Counted from the first letter of the stretch, positions 1 to 6,651 are shown. The stretch is DNA of 9,640 nt from Desulfonatronum sp. (GCA_007127655.1 SKYX01000185.1:1-9640), one strand, 5' to 3'. The notes: generated by a model not told the origin, from the sequence alone. Numbers and translations are program-made.

Positions 1-306
1 CGTGTCCGTCGTGTCGGGTGCGTCACGCGCAAGCAGCTTGGCCACGTCAAAGAGCACGGCCACCACGTGTTTGCAGCCCTGGCCGGGATACGGGCAGGAG
101 CAGGACCTGTGCAGCATGCCTTGCGTGAACTGAATCTCCGTCAGATAGTCGCCGTAACTTCCGTCGATTTCATAGACAAAGCGCATCGCCTCCCGGTCTG
201 CTTCCAGCATGTGGTACGCGCCCTGAGCGTGTAACTTTTTTCCACGCTCGAAGATGGTTCCGGAATCCGCCGCCCGGCGGATCATTGTTGGATCAATTGA
301 GAACAT
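1..306 (-). CDS. SWIM zinc-finger protein, N-terminal part (runs off window)
   Basis: The minus strand is open from ATG at 306-304 to the window edge (102 codons) and starts MFSIDPTMIRRAADSGTIFE. A GGAG Shine-Dalgarno lies at 318-315, 8 nt before the ATG. Residues 69-80 carry the SWIM pattern CxC-x6-CxH (C69, C71, C78, H80), a zinc-binding module thought to bind DNA or protein. The preceding residues resemble the short N-terminal region that usually comes before SWIM. In bacteria this arrangement is often the front of a SNF2-type helicase, but a stand-alone SWIM protein is equally possible because the rest lies outside the window. It starts 39 bp after the broken antitoxin gene on the same strand, so it may be the last visible gene of the yhaO/yhaN-like operon. 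The SWIM assignment is secure; a helicase role is inference. Confidence 0.85.
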   Translation of the reverse strand, partial: MFSIDPTMIRRAADSGTIFERGKKLHAQGAYHMLEADREAMRFVYEIDGSYGDYLTEIQFTQGMLHRSCSCPYPGQGCKHVVAVLFDVAKLLARDAPDTTDT

Positions 307-345
307 CTCGTCTTCTCCGTAAACGGTTTTCAATTTCGGTCACGG

Positions 346-617
346 TCACGGCTCACTGGACCGTGCCACGTCAGTTTCCAGGAGCATCCGCACGTAGCGC
401 ATATCCGGGACGCCCTTTGCCTTTGCCCTTGCTTTTGCCTTTACCGCTTCCAGCAGAGAGGCAGGCGCATGTTCAACGCAGCCACTTTCGGCTCAAACTC
501 GAATCGCATTGGTTTGAACTCGGAAAGGTCCTGCTGAGACAGATCTGACCTGGCGACAAATTCTTCGTCGGCCGCATCGTCGTTCAGTGACGGCATCGGC
601 TTAGATTTGGCGTTCAG
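346..617 (-). pseudogene. CopG-type antitoxin, frameshifted
   Basis: Two overlapping minus-strand reading frames together spell a typical CopG_antitoxin protein of about 91 aa. The first part (617 to about 460) contains SEFKPMRFEFEPK and then LNMRLP. The second part (about 462 to stop TGA at 348-346) contains ASLLEAVKAKARAKAKGV and ends in RYVRMLLETDVARSSEP. The frame breaks inside CGCCTGCCTCTCTG at about 467-454. Restoring one extra TGCC would give MRLPASLLEAV, the expected ribbon-helix-helix spacing, so loss of one copy of a TGCC tandem is the simplest explanation. As written, the first frame stops at TAA 443-441. The only well-placed start is CTG at 617-615, which overlaps the ATPase stop codon; an ATG at 596-594 lacks a ribosome site. 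Family members repress toxin-antitoxin operons and neutralise RelE/BrnT-like toxins, but no toxin gene is adjacent. A sequencing error is the main alternative to a true pseudogene. Confidence 0.7.
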
Positions 618-3600
618 AGGAATCGACCTCCTTTGGTGACGTATCGGATCGGGACGTATCCGGGCAAGGGCTCCAGGGGGTGGATCCGGACGTGGTCCGG
701 GGTGTTGAGTTGATGGACCGTGTCCACGACCCAGCCGTGGTGGGTGAAGAGGATGACCTGGTTGCGCTTGCCCAGGTCGGCCAGGCAGCGGAGGGTGGAC
801 CGGGTGCGTTGGTCGTCGAAGTTGACCAGGATGTCGTCGGCAATGAAGGGCATGGGTTCGTGGCTTTGGAGCCGCCACTCCAGGGTGGCCAGACGCAGGG
901 CCAGGTAGAGCTGGTCCCGGGTGCCGGAACTCATTTCCTCGACGGTCTTCAGGCCGTCCTGGTCGCTGACCCCCACCAGCACGGGCCGGCCCTTGTCGTC
1001 CAGGTCCGAGCGCAGTCCAGAATAGCCATTCAGGGTCAGATCGGAAAAATAGCGGGAAGCCGCGGCCAGGATGGGGCCCTGGTGTTCCTGGCGATAGCGT
1101 TCGATTTCCCGTTTCAGGAGCAATGCGGCCAGCCGAACGCGAATGTACCGATCGGCCAGGCGGCGCATTCCGGCCAGGACGCTCTGGGCTTCGCCCTCCT
1201 TTTGGGCCGCGAGGTCGCTCCCATCCATGCGCTGTAGCTCCGAGCGCAGCTCGCCCTTGCGTTCGGACAAAGCGTTGATCAACGGTTCCTGCTCGCCCTC
1301 AAGTTGTTCACGCAGAGCCGCGATCTGTCCCGGCAAGGCGTCGGGATCTCCTTCGCGACGTTGCCGGTCCAGGTCTTCCAGGGCCACTCCTTCGCCGATC
1401 TCCAGCAGGGTTTGCTCCAGCCGTTCCAGTTCCGCCTGAACCACGAGCCAGTGCTCGAAGCGTTGCTGTTTTTCGCGCAGCTCCTCGACAGACCCGGCTT
1501 CGGCCAGGAGGCGCAATTCCCTGAGCTGTTCTTCGGTTCGCTCCAGGTTGAGCTGGGCCTGAAGCATGTCCGTGTTCAGACGCTCCAGATCCGCCTGAAA
1601 TCCATCTCGGCGCATTTTTTGGGTCCGGCTCTCCTGGAGCATGGCTTGCAGCTTGACCACGGCCTGCTCCATGGGTAGCCCTTCCAGTTCCGTGGCGGCA
1701 ACGGATTGCGTCAAGGACCGGGCGGCGGCCTCGAAGCGTTGGATGGCCGAGTCGATGTTCGCGATCCGGCTCCGGCATTGATCCGCCTCGTTGATTTTGG
1801 TCAGGCAGGCGCTCAAGGCTTCCAGGATACCGGCCGCGGCCACCGGAGTGGTCTGGGCGGACAGGCCGAATCCGGCCAGGGCCTCGGCCCAGCGGACTTG
1901 CCACTGGTCCATGGCGGTCTGGCGTTGCTCCAGGGTTTTTGCGGCCTGGTCCCGTTCCCTGGTCAGGCGGCCGCGGTCTTTCTGGAGGCTCTTGGCCTGA
2001 TCCTGGAGGACCTTGAGGGTCGTCAGCCGTTCCTCGGCCATGGTGAGCAGCGGCGTGAGTTCCTCGCCCACGTCTCCCATGTCTCCCATATATCTTGGTC
2101 CGCCGTTGACCCGGCGCAGTTCCCCCAGCAGCCGATTCTGCAGCTCCTGGCGGTGGGCCCGGATCGGTTCTTTCCCCACGAGGCATTTATGGGCATCCAG
2201 GACGTTGCGGCGGCATTCCAGACACCGTTCCGTCCAGGTGCGCATTTCCTTGGGCGTTCGCGGCGCGATGCCCAGCGGGGACCATAATTCCAACCATTGG
2301 GTGTGCAGATCGTTTTGTTCCTGATTAAGGGCGGCCGCTTCCTGTTCCAGCCGGAGACGACGATCTCCCAGCTTTTGGGCCTCGGTTCGCAGGGAAACAT
2401 ACTGGTGGACGCGCTCCGCGGCGGAGCGTAGATGGTCCGCGGACCGGTCAGCCTCCTGCATCCCGGCCTCAAAAGCCGTGGGGAGGTCGCGATCCTGGGC
2501 GTAGGCGCGAACTTCCTCCCCAGGTTGTTCGCCTTCCAGCCAGACCCGTCGGATCAGTCGCCAGCCCTGATCACGGTGCGCCCTGCGTCGAGTCAGGTCG
2601 TCCTCGGTGATCACCTGTCCGGTTTGTTTGATGATCGCAATGTCCCGCCCAACACGTTCCTGTTCATCGCGGACGCCCGCTTGCTGAGCCTTATTGTCCC
2701 GTCGCCGGTCTTCCTGCTCGCGGAAGCGGTCCAAAAATGTCTCAATGGTTTCCATGGAGGGCAGAGCCAGGCGTGCCAGGTTTGCCAAGTGCTCGGGGGA
2801 ATCGGAAGCATCGCTCCATAGACCGATGCGCTGGAGTTCCCCGGCCGCGGCCTGGTTCAGCGCCAGGGCATCCGCCTCCAGGCGGCGCAGTTGGGCGTCC
2901 AGGTCTCCGGCCTTCTGGGCCAGCTTGACCGCGGCGGACAAGCTGCTCAAATCCGGCACATCCGGCAATCCGGCCAAGGCAAGTTCCACCTCTTTCAGGG
3001 TCCTGGACGCAGTGACATGAAGGTCCTGGGCCTGGCTCAGGGCCGCTTCCAGTCCGGCAAAGCGGTTGCCCAGAGAGTGGATGGCCTGGCTGTTGCCCAC
3101 CAATGCCTTGATCTCGTCAACCTGCGTCACGTCCAGGGCCGGGGCCGCCTGGGCCAGCAGGGTCTCGGCCTCGGCCCTGCAGCGCAGCAGATCGCCGTGC
3201 AGATCAGGACGATCCTGGTGGGCCTGGTGCAGCATGCCCAACTGCTTGTGCAGCGCGTCGATGCTCTCGGCCTGGTCCAGAATCTCCTGACGCACCACGC
3301 ACTCGGCCATGTTTCGCTCCACGTGCTCACGGCGGGCCAATGCCTCGCGGCGGACCTGGGCCGCGGTCGCGTTCTGGTCCAGGGCCTGCCTGGTCCGTTC
3401 GGAAAAATTCGCAGGGAGTCGGGCGACATCGTGCAACCCGGTTCGGGTTTCCAGGAGGGCGTCGCGCTTGCTCAGATACGGAAGGGCGCGGTGCAGGCGG
3501 CTCAAGCCCGCCAGTTGCGCCCTGAGTTCCTGACTCTGGCGCCGTGCCTGATCCAACTGCGTGGTAACGTCATCCAGGGAGCGCCGTCGACTTTTCCATT

Positions 3601-4213
3601 CCGTTCCAGCCAAACTGAGTTTGTTGATTTCGGATTTCAGCTCGCGGTGGCGTTTGATAGCCTGGTTCAATTCCGGCTTGCTCCCTCCGGCCTTGAACAG
3701 ATTGGCGCCTTCCTGCTCCAGCCCGGAGATGATCTCATGCAACGAGGCCAGGCCCACGCCGGCGGAAAACAGGGCCTGCCCCACGTCTCCCTGCTGTTCG
3801 AGAATGTCCTTGCCACCGGAAATCAGTGATTCATGATTGATCCCGAACAGGGAGCAAAACAGGGGATCGTCAATTCCGTGCAGGAATTCGTCCAGAACCC
3901 GCTGCTCCATGACCTGCTGATCCGCGTCCAGCAAATCGCCGACGTTGCGTTTGCGACGCCAGAAGGTCAGCTCCCGGCCGTCCAGGTTTTGAAGCGTCCC
4001 CCCGATGAGTAATTTTTTGTATTCATGCTTGAAATTATCCGAAGTTTGCGAGTGAATCCCGTAGAGCAGAGCCCGGATGGCCCGCAAGGCGGTACTTTTT
4101 CCGGCTTCGTTGGGCCCGAAAACCACATGCAAGCCCGGGGTCGGGGAGGTAAAATCCAGATGAAAATTCGTGAAATGGCCAAAGGCCGTGAGTTGCAGGC
4201 GGTTGATCTTCAT
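614..4213 (-). CDS. YhaN-like SMC/Rad50-type coiled-coil ATPase
   Basis: This 1199-aa protein begins MKINRLQLTAFGHFTNF. Walker A is GPNEAGKST at residues 33-41. A central charged, Leu/Gln/Glu/Arg-rich region (about 190-1040) is probably coiled coil. The C-terminal half-ATPase has the signature SSGTRDQLYLALRLA (from about 1095), the Walker B segment FIADDILVNFDD (about 1123-1134) and an H-loop histidine in LFTHH (about 1158). The split ATPase head around a long coil is the SMC/Rad50/SbcC architecture, and the N-terminal sequence and partner match the YhaN family. It is longer than Bacillus YhaN (about 960 aa). The expected role is ATP-driven DNA binding or tethering that controls the partner nuclease. 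Start ATG 4213-4211 overlaps the upstream stop (ATGA), with AGGAG at 4225-4221, 7 nt upstream. C664-L-E-C667 lies near the middle; whether it acts as a zinc hook is doubtful. Confidence 0.93.
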   Translation of the reverse strand: MKINRLQLTAFGHFTNFHLDFTSPTPGLHVVFGPNEAGKSTALRAIRALLYGIHSQTSDNFKHEYKKLLIGGTLQNLDGRELTFWRRKRNVGDLLDADQQVMEQRVLDEFLHGIDDPLFCSLFGINHESLISGGKDILEQQGDVGQALFSAGVGLASLHEIISGLEQEGANLFKAGGSKPELNQAIKRHRELKSEINKLSLAGTEWKSRRRSLDDVTTQLDQARRQSQELRAQLAGLSRLHRALPYLSKRDALLETRTGLHDVARLPANFSERTRQALDQNATAAQVRREALARREHVERNMAECVVRQEILDQAESIDALHKQLGMLHQAHQDRPDLHGDLLRCRAEAETLLAQAAPALDVTQVDEIKALVGNSQAIHSLGNRFAGLEAALSQAQDLHVTASRTLKEVELALAGLPDVPDLSSLSAAVKLAQKAGDLDAQLRRLEADALALNQAAAGELQRIGLWSDASDSPEHLANLARLALPSMETIETFLDRFREQEDRRRDNKAQQAGVRDEQERVGRDIAIIKQTGQVITEDDLTRRRAHRDQGWRLIRRVWLEGEQPGEEVRAYAQDRDLPTAFEAGMQEADRSADHLRSAAERVHQYVSLRTEAQKLGDRRLRLEQEAAALNQEQNDLHTQWLELWSPLGIAPRTPKEMRTWTERCLECRRNVLDAHKCLVGKEPIRAHRQELQNRLLGELRRVNGGPRYMGDMGDVGEELTPLLTMAEERLTTLKVLQDQAKSLQKDRGRLTRERDQAAKTLEQRQTAMDQWQVRWAEALAGFGLSAQTTPVAAAGILEALSACLTKINEADQCRSRIANIDSAIQRFEAAARSLTQSVAATELEGLPMEQAVVKLQAMLQESRTQKMRRDGFQADLERLNTDMLQAQLNLERTEEQLRELRLLAEAGSVEELREKQQRFEHWLVVQAELERLEQTLLEIGEGVALEDLDRQRREGDPDALPGQIAALREQLEGEQEPLINALSERKGELRSELQRMDGSDLAAQKEGEAQSVLAGMRRLADRYIRVRLAALLLKREIERYRQEHQGPILAAASRYFSDLTLNGYSGLRSDLDDKGRPVLVGVSDQDGLKTVEEMSSGTRDQLYLALRLATLEWRLQSHEPMPFIADDILVNFDDQRTRSTLRCLADLGKRNQVILFTHHGWVVDTVHQLNTPDHVRIHPLEPLPGYVPIRYVTKGGRFL
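627..634 (-). promoter_or_regulatory. Shine-Dalgarno for CTG-started antitoxin, inside upstream ORF
   Basis: The minus strand reads AAAGGAGG at 634-627, within the lysine-glycine-glycine codons near the end of the ATPase gene. It lies 9 nt before CTG 617-615, which forms a CTGA overlap with the ATPase stop. No ATG or GTG in the antitoxin frame is comparably placed, so the site supports translational coupling from a non-canonical start. It could also be a coincidence of the codons. Confidence 0.45.
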
Positions 4214-5478
4214 GGGCGGGCTCCTGACTCCAGAAGTTGGGCCACCAGCAGGTTTTTGACGTCCTCGCGGATTTCAGCCCACTGCCCGGGGTGGAGCGGA
4301 TCAAAGGCTTCCTCACCGCTGAGCAGCTCGGCCGGCAATTTGTTTTGAAACGCGTCGAAGTCCGGGTCGATTTCGCGCAGGGCCTGGGCATCCAGATCCA
4401 GATTCAGGAGGCTCCTGACCAGTCCACCCAAGGCTTCGTTGCTCTGGATCAAGGTGTCCAGGTCCAGTTGTTCCCTGGTCCGCAATCGAATTTTTTCCAG
4501 CCACAGCCTCTCCCCGCCCAAGTCCGCGGCCTGGGTGCGCAGCGCGTCCGCCCAAGGGATGAGATTGGCCTGAAGCTTTTGGTGCATGGTCGTGGCCCCG
4601 CGCAGTTCCAGGCGGGTGACCACCGGACGCCCCTCTCCGCTGTCCAGGGACCGCAGCAGTCCGTCGCGGGTTTTTTCCAGAACGGCTTCCCGGGTCCGGC
4701 ACCCCGTGACATCCACCGTGCACAGATTCCAACGCAGCACGTCCAAATCCACGTGCTCCAGGTTCGTTACCGCACCCTCATTGACCGTGACCAGGGAGCA
4801 GCCCTTGGGTCCGGTTTCCCGAATATTCCGTCCCTGGGGGTTGCCGGGGAATACGATCCAGGGATCACCCTCCTGAACGATCTCCCGCCCGTGGACGTGC
4901 CCCAGGGCCCAGTACTGGTAGCCTTTGGCGCGGAGTCCGTCCTCCGTACACGGGGCATAGACTTCATGCCCTTCCCGGCCGGTCAGGGCGGTGTGCAGCA
5001 ATCCGATGTTGAAAGAGCCCTCCACCGGGGCTGGATAGTTCCGGCTCAGATCTTCGGACACCACCCGGGTCGCGTAGCTCTGGCCGTGAATGGCCGCCTG
5101 AATGGACTCCAGCTTGTGGGTTTGCGGTTTGCGAGGGGAAAAAACATGCACGTTTTCCGGCAGATGCAAGGCCTTGCTGACGTGGCTGACCGCGTCGTGA
5201 TTGCCGGATACGATGAACACCTGGATTTCGGCTTCCCGCAAACGGGCCATGCGCTGGGCAAAGTACAAACCGGTGTTGAAATCCTTCCAGTCGCTGTCGA
5301 ACAGATCCCCGGCCAACAGAATAAAAGCCGACCGCTCCCGCAGGGCCAGATCTACCAAATTGTCAAAGGCCCGACGCGTCGCTCCCCGGATTTCCTCACG
5401 AGCCGACTCCTCATGCACCTCGACCCCGCGCAACGGACTATCCAGGTGAATGTCCGCGGCGTGGATGAAGTTGAACAT
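4210..5478 (-). CDS. YhaO-like metallophosphoesterase, SbcD-type DNA nuclease
   Basis: This 422-aa protein begins MFNFIHAADIHLDSPLRG. It shows the calcineurin-like phosphoesterase motifs in order: D9-x-H11, GDLFD at 57-61, GNHD at 92-95, LLHT with H162, and GHVH at 193-196. These residues bind two metal ions (usually Mn2+) in the Mre11/SbcD nuclease family. The C-terminal half (about 230-422) matches the capping and ATPase-binding part expected of YhaO-type proteins. The start at 5478 was chosen because MFNFIHAADIH is the true family N-terminus and a strong GGGGGAGG precedes it at 5490-5483. The frame stays open 82 codons further upstream to 5724, but that stretch is repeat DNA. The stop overlaps the ATPase start by 4 nt, so the two are translationally coupled and probably form one nuclease-ATPase complex acting on DNA ends or repair intermediates. 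Confidence 0.93.
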   Translation of the reverse strand: MFNFIHAADIHLDSPLRGVEVHEESAREEIRGATRRAFDNLVDLALRERSAFILLAGDLFDSDWKDFNTGLYFAQRMARLREAEIQVFIVSGNHDAVSHVSKALHLPENVHVFSPRKPQTHKLESIQAAIHGQSYATRVVSEDLSRNYPAPVEGSFNIGLLHTALTGREGHEVYAPCTEDGLRAKGYQYWALGHVHGREIVQEGDPWIVFPGNPQGRNIRETGPKGCSLVTVNEGAVTNLEHVDLDVLRWNLCTVDVTGCRTREAVLEKTRDGLLRSLDSGEGRPVVTRLELRGATTMHQKLQANLIPWADALRTQAADLGGERLWLEKIRLRTREQLDLDTLIQSNEALGGLVRSLLNLDLDAQALREIDPDFDAFQNKLPAELLSGEEAFDPLHPGQWAEIREDVKNLLVAQLLESGARP

Positions 5479-5631
5479 AGATCCTCCCCCGTTGTGTCTG
5501 AAAAGACCAGGAACCGACTCATTCCGCAGCGGCATACATCCCGTGCGAAACGAGGCAGGCCGCGCTGGCTGTGTGACGATTCCCAATAATTGCTCAAAAA
5601 GGCCGGGCAAACTTTGAAATTGCCTCTGCCC

Positions 5632-5658
5632 CTGGATTCCCACCCGCACGGGAATGAC
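5632..5658 (-). repeat. dRS3-like palindromic repeat unit, copy 1
   Basis: The 20-bp core at 5636-5655 is ATTCCC-N8-GGGAAT, which exactly fits the pattern described for Neisseria dRS3 repeats and the related short palindromes common in proteobacteria. Read on the minus strand, the 27-bp unit starts GTC and ends CCAG, as does copy 2. The spacer on the plus strand is acccgcac. Confidence 0.75.
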
Positions 5659-5683
5659 TGAAATGGCATGTTCTCCCAAGCTC

Positions 5684-5710
5684 GTCATGCCCTCGAAGGC
5701 GGGCATCCAG
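5684..5710 (+). repeat. dRS3-like palindromic repeat unit, copy 2
   Basis: This unit is inverted relative to copy 1, 25 bp away. The core at 5687-5706 is ATGCCC-N8-GGGCAT. Against copy 1 it has T to G in the left arm and the matching A to C in the right arm, so the stem is kept by paired substitutions. Its flanks GTC and CCAG are identical to copy 1. Confidence 0.75.
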
Positions 5711-5904
5711 GTCATGCTTGCCACAAGTTTTTGAGAAGTTACTTACGATTCCCAGCCCACAGTCGGATATTTTTAATCGCGGCATCCCGGACCAATTCAC
5801 GCTTGGAATGAGAATGTGCCGAGTTGTTGCCGTGGCGACAATACACTGCCGGAAACCATCATCAAACCCGTTTTTTCGATAATTGCAAGAGGGAAAGGAT
5901 TAAG

Positions 5905-6176
5905 CCGTTATGTGCAGGGCAATTGTGTTCTCACGTAACCATTTGAAAAATATGAGGCTGGTTGACCCTGTTTGGGACGAATCGATTGTCTGACTGAACC
6001 AGGAATCGTTCATCAAGGCGTTGCCCAGCGCAAAGAGCACAAGTTGTTGTTTTTTATACCGCAACGGCTTGATGGTACGAGTCCTGTGATGGCGTTTCGA
6101 GCCGTTCCAAACAGGGTAAACCAGCCGCCTTTGCAGGAAAAATTTGGCGAGAACAAAATTGTCCTGCCGTTATGTG
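5905..6176. mobile_element. 252-bp MITE-like long inverted repeat with 10-bp target duplication
   Basis: A perfect direct repeat CCGTTATGTG at 5905-5914 and 6167-6176 bounds a 252-bp element at 5915-6166. The ends are terminal inverted repeats: CAGGGCAATTGTGTTCTC on the left against CAGGACAATTTTGTTCTC read inward from 6166 (16 of 18 match). The palindrome continues inside. GGCTGGTTGACCCTGTTTGG at 5956-5975 pairs with 6107-6126 (19 of 20), and 6000-6024 pairs with 6061-6086 with a few mismatches and one gap, leaving a loop of about 36 nt. No transposase fragment is recognisable. It is therefore a non-autonomous element that would need a transposase elsewhere. A 10-bp duplication is within the range of IS4-type elements, but the family is not established. 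The transcript would fold into a very long hairpin. Confidence 0.82.
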
Positions 6177-6214
6177 GATGTCGGCTTGATCTCAACTGGC
6201 AATGAATATAGCAA

Positions 6215-6400
6215 GTTTCCATCCGGAAACTGTTTTGTTTCCGGATGCTGAAACTGCCGGTTTTCAATTCGGAAACGAGCAATTTTTTCTTTTGGCAAGG
6301 ATGTCAATCAATTATGAGGAGGTGTATTTCAGTACGTTGACGAAATAATTGTGAAGACTGACGCAGCCAAAAGGAAAAAAGGCCGTTTCCGGATGAAAGC
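6215..6400. repeat. Cluster of four GTTTCCGGATG dyads in alternating orientation
   Basis: Copies are GTTTCCGGATGGAAAC (minus, 6230-6215), GTTTCCGGATGCTGAAAC (plus, 6237-6254), GTTTCCGAATTGAAAAC (minus, 6276-6260) and GTTTCCGGATGAAAGC (plus, 6385-6400). Each is itself a small inverted repeat. Copies 1 and 2 also form an 11-bp perfect hairpin, 6220-6230 with 6237-6247 and a 6-nt loop. No T-run follows closely on either strand, so it is not a typical intrinsic terminator. A REP-like cluster or a set of regulator sites would both fit. Confidence 0.6.
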
Positions 6401-6410
6401 TAGCAAGAGT

Positions 6411-6439
6411 TTGTCGTGAATATGTGGTATGGCTAACAA
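6411..6439 (+). promoter_or_regulatory. Weak candidate sigma-70 promoter for the kinase operon
   Basis: TTGTCG at 6411-6416, a 17-bp spacer and TAACAA at 6434-6439 give a correctly spaced but poorly matching promoter, oriented towards the kinase. The spacing is the main support. Other combinations in this AT-rich stretch are possible. Confidence 0.2.
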
Positions 6440-6470
6440 TACGCTCCTAAATATCGTCCTCCTCTCCCAA

Positions 6471-6484
6471 AAAAGTCGACTTTT
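6471..6484. promoter_or_regulatory. 14-bp perfect palindrome, possible operator
   Basis: AAAAGTCGACTTTT is a perfect 14-bp dyad lying 168 bp before the kinase start and just downstream of the weak promoter candidate. Its size and place suit a dimeric repressor site. No binding protein can be named. Confidence 0.3.
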
Positions 6485-6520
6485 CCGCTGTTCGTGCTGT
6501 GGAAAGTGGAGTGGACCGAC

Positions 6521-6604
6521 ATGAACGAGAAACCCGTTGCCTTGATCCAACCCCCTGAAGTGGGAATCGAATGGCTACGGATTTTCAGGAATGTGGAAGG
6601 GTGA
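6521..6604 (+). CDS. Possible 27-aa upstream peptide
   Basis: ATG at 6521 opens a 27-codon frame reading MNEKPVALIQPPEVGIEWL and then eight more residues to TGA at 6602-6604. GGAG at 6508-6511 stands 9 nt upstream, a better ribosome site than the one before the kinase. It ends 47 bp before the kinase start. I do not recognise the peptide. It might be a leader ORF or pure chance. Confidence 0.2.
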   Translation: MNEKPVALIQPPEVGIEWLRIFRNVEG

Positions 6605-6651
6605 CGTGTCGAGGGGCGTATTTGAGAAGCGGCGTGAAAAAGGGTGTATCC

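Larger units (their letters stand above)
5576..5754. mobile_element. 159-bp palindromic element with 10-bp direct repeats
   Basis: ACGATTCCCA occurs at 5576-5585 and again at 5745-5754, the same way round. The 159 bp between them (5586-5744) is an imperfect palindrome. CTCAAAAA at 5593-5600 pairs with TTTTTGAG at 5728-5735, GGCAA at 5606-5610 has a counterpart TTGCC at 5718-5722, and the inner part is a pair of inverted 27-bp units. The layout fits a MITE-like insertion with a 10-bp target duplication. The outer arms are short and gapped, so this is less certain than the element at 5915. There is no coding content. The element lies about 100 bp upstream of the nuclease start and could affect its transcription. 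Confidence 0.5.
5479..6651. other. Repeat-rich intergenic region between divergent genes
   Basis: I see no convincing protein gene in this stretch of about 1.2 kb. It separates the minus-strand nuclease operon from the plus-strand kinase, so it must carry both promoters. From left to right it holds a 159-bp palindromic element with a 10-bp direct repeat, an unremarkable stretch at 5755-5904, a 252-bp MITE-like element with its own 10-bp direct repeat, a cluster of GTTTCCGGATG dyads, and a 14-bp palindrome close to the kinase. Base composition is visibly more AT-rich than in the flanking genes, most clearly at 5900-6480. Short open frames here (for example 5972-6205 plus, 6013-6282 minus) are explained by the inverted repeats. 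Confidence 0.8.

Noticed and set aside
341..365. Inverted repeat CACGGTC/GACCGTG as a terminator after the antitoxin
   Set aside because: Only 7 bp with an 11-nt loop and no T-run on the minus strand; it overlaps the antitoxin stop.
4237..5589. 450-codon open frame on the plus strand opposite the nuclease
   Set aside because: Antisense frame in GC-rich DNA with no recognisable motif, fully overlapping a well-supported gene. The same applies to plus-strand frames 2891-3829 and 680-1237.
5479..5724. In-frame 82-codon extension of the nuclease gene to an ATG at 5724
   Set aside because: It translates the palindromic repeat DNA, while the family N-terminus MFNFIHAADIH and a strong ribosome site are at 5478-5490.
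6220..6247. 11-bp hairpin as a rho-independent terminator
   Set aside because: No T-tract directly after the stem on either strand and no gene ending nearby; better treated as part of the dyad cluster.
5972..6282. Small ORFs 5972-6205 plus and 6013-6282 minus
   Set aside because: They lie mostly within the long inverted repeat element and their openness is explained by it.
6316..6417. Strong GAGGAGG at about 6316 followed by a frame ending in KRKKGRFRMKASKSLS
   Set aside because: No ATG, GTG or TTG at a workable distance in that frame and fewer than 35 codons; at most a decayed fragment.
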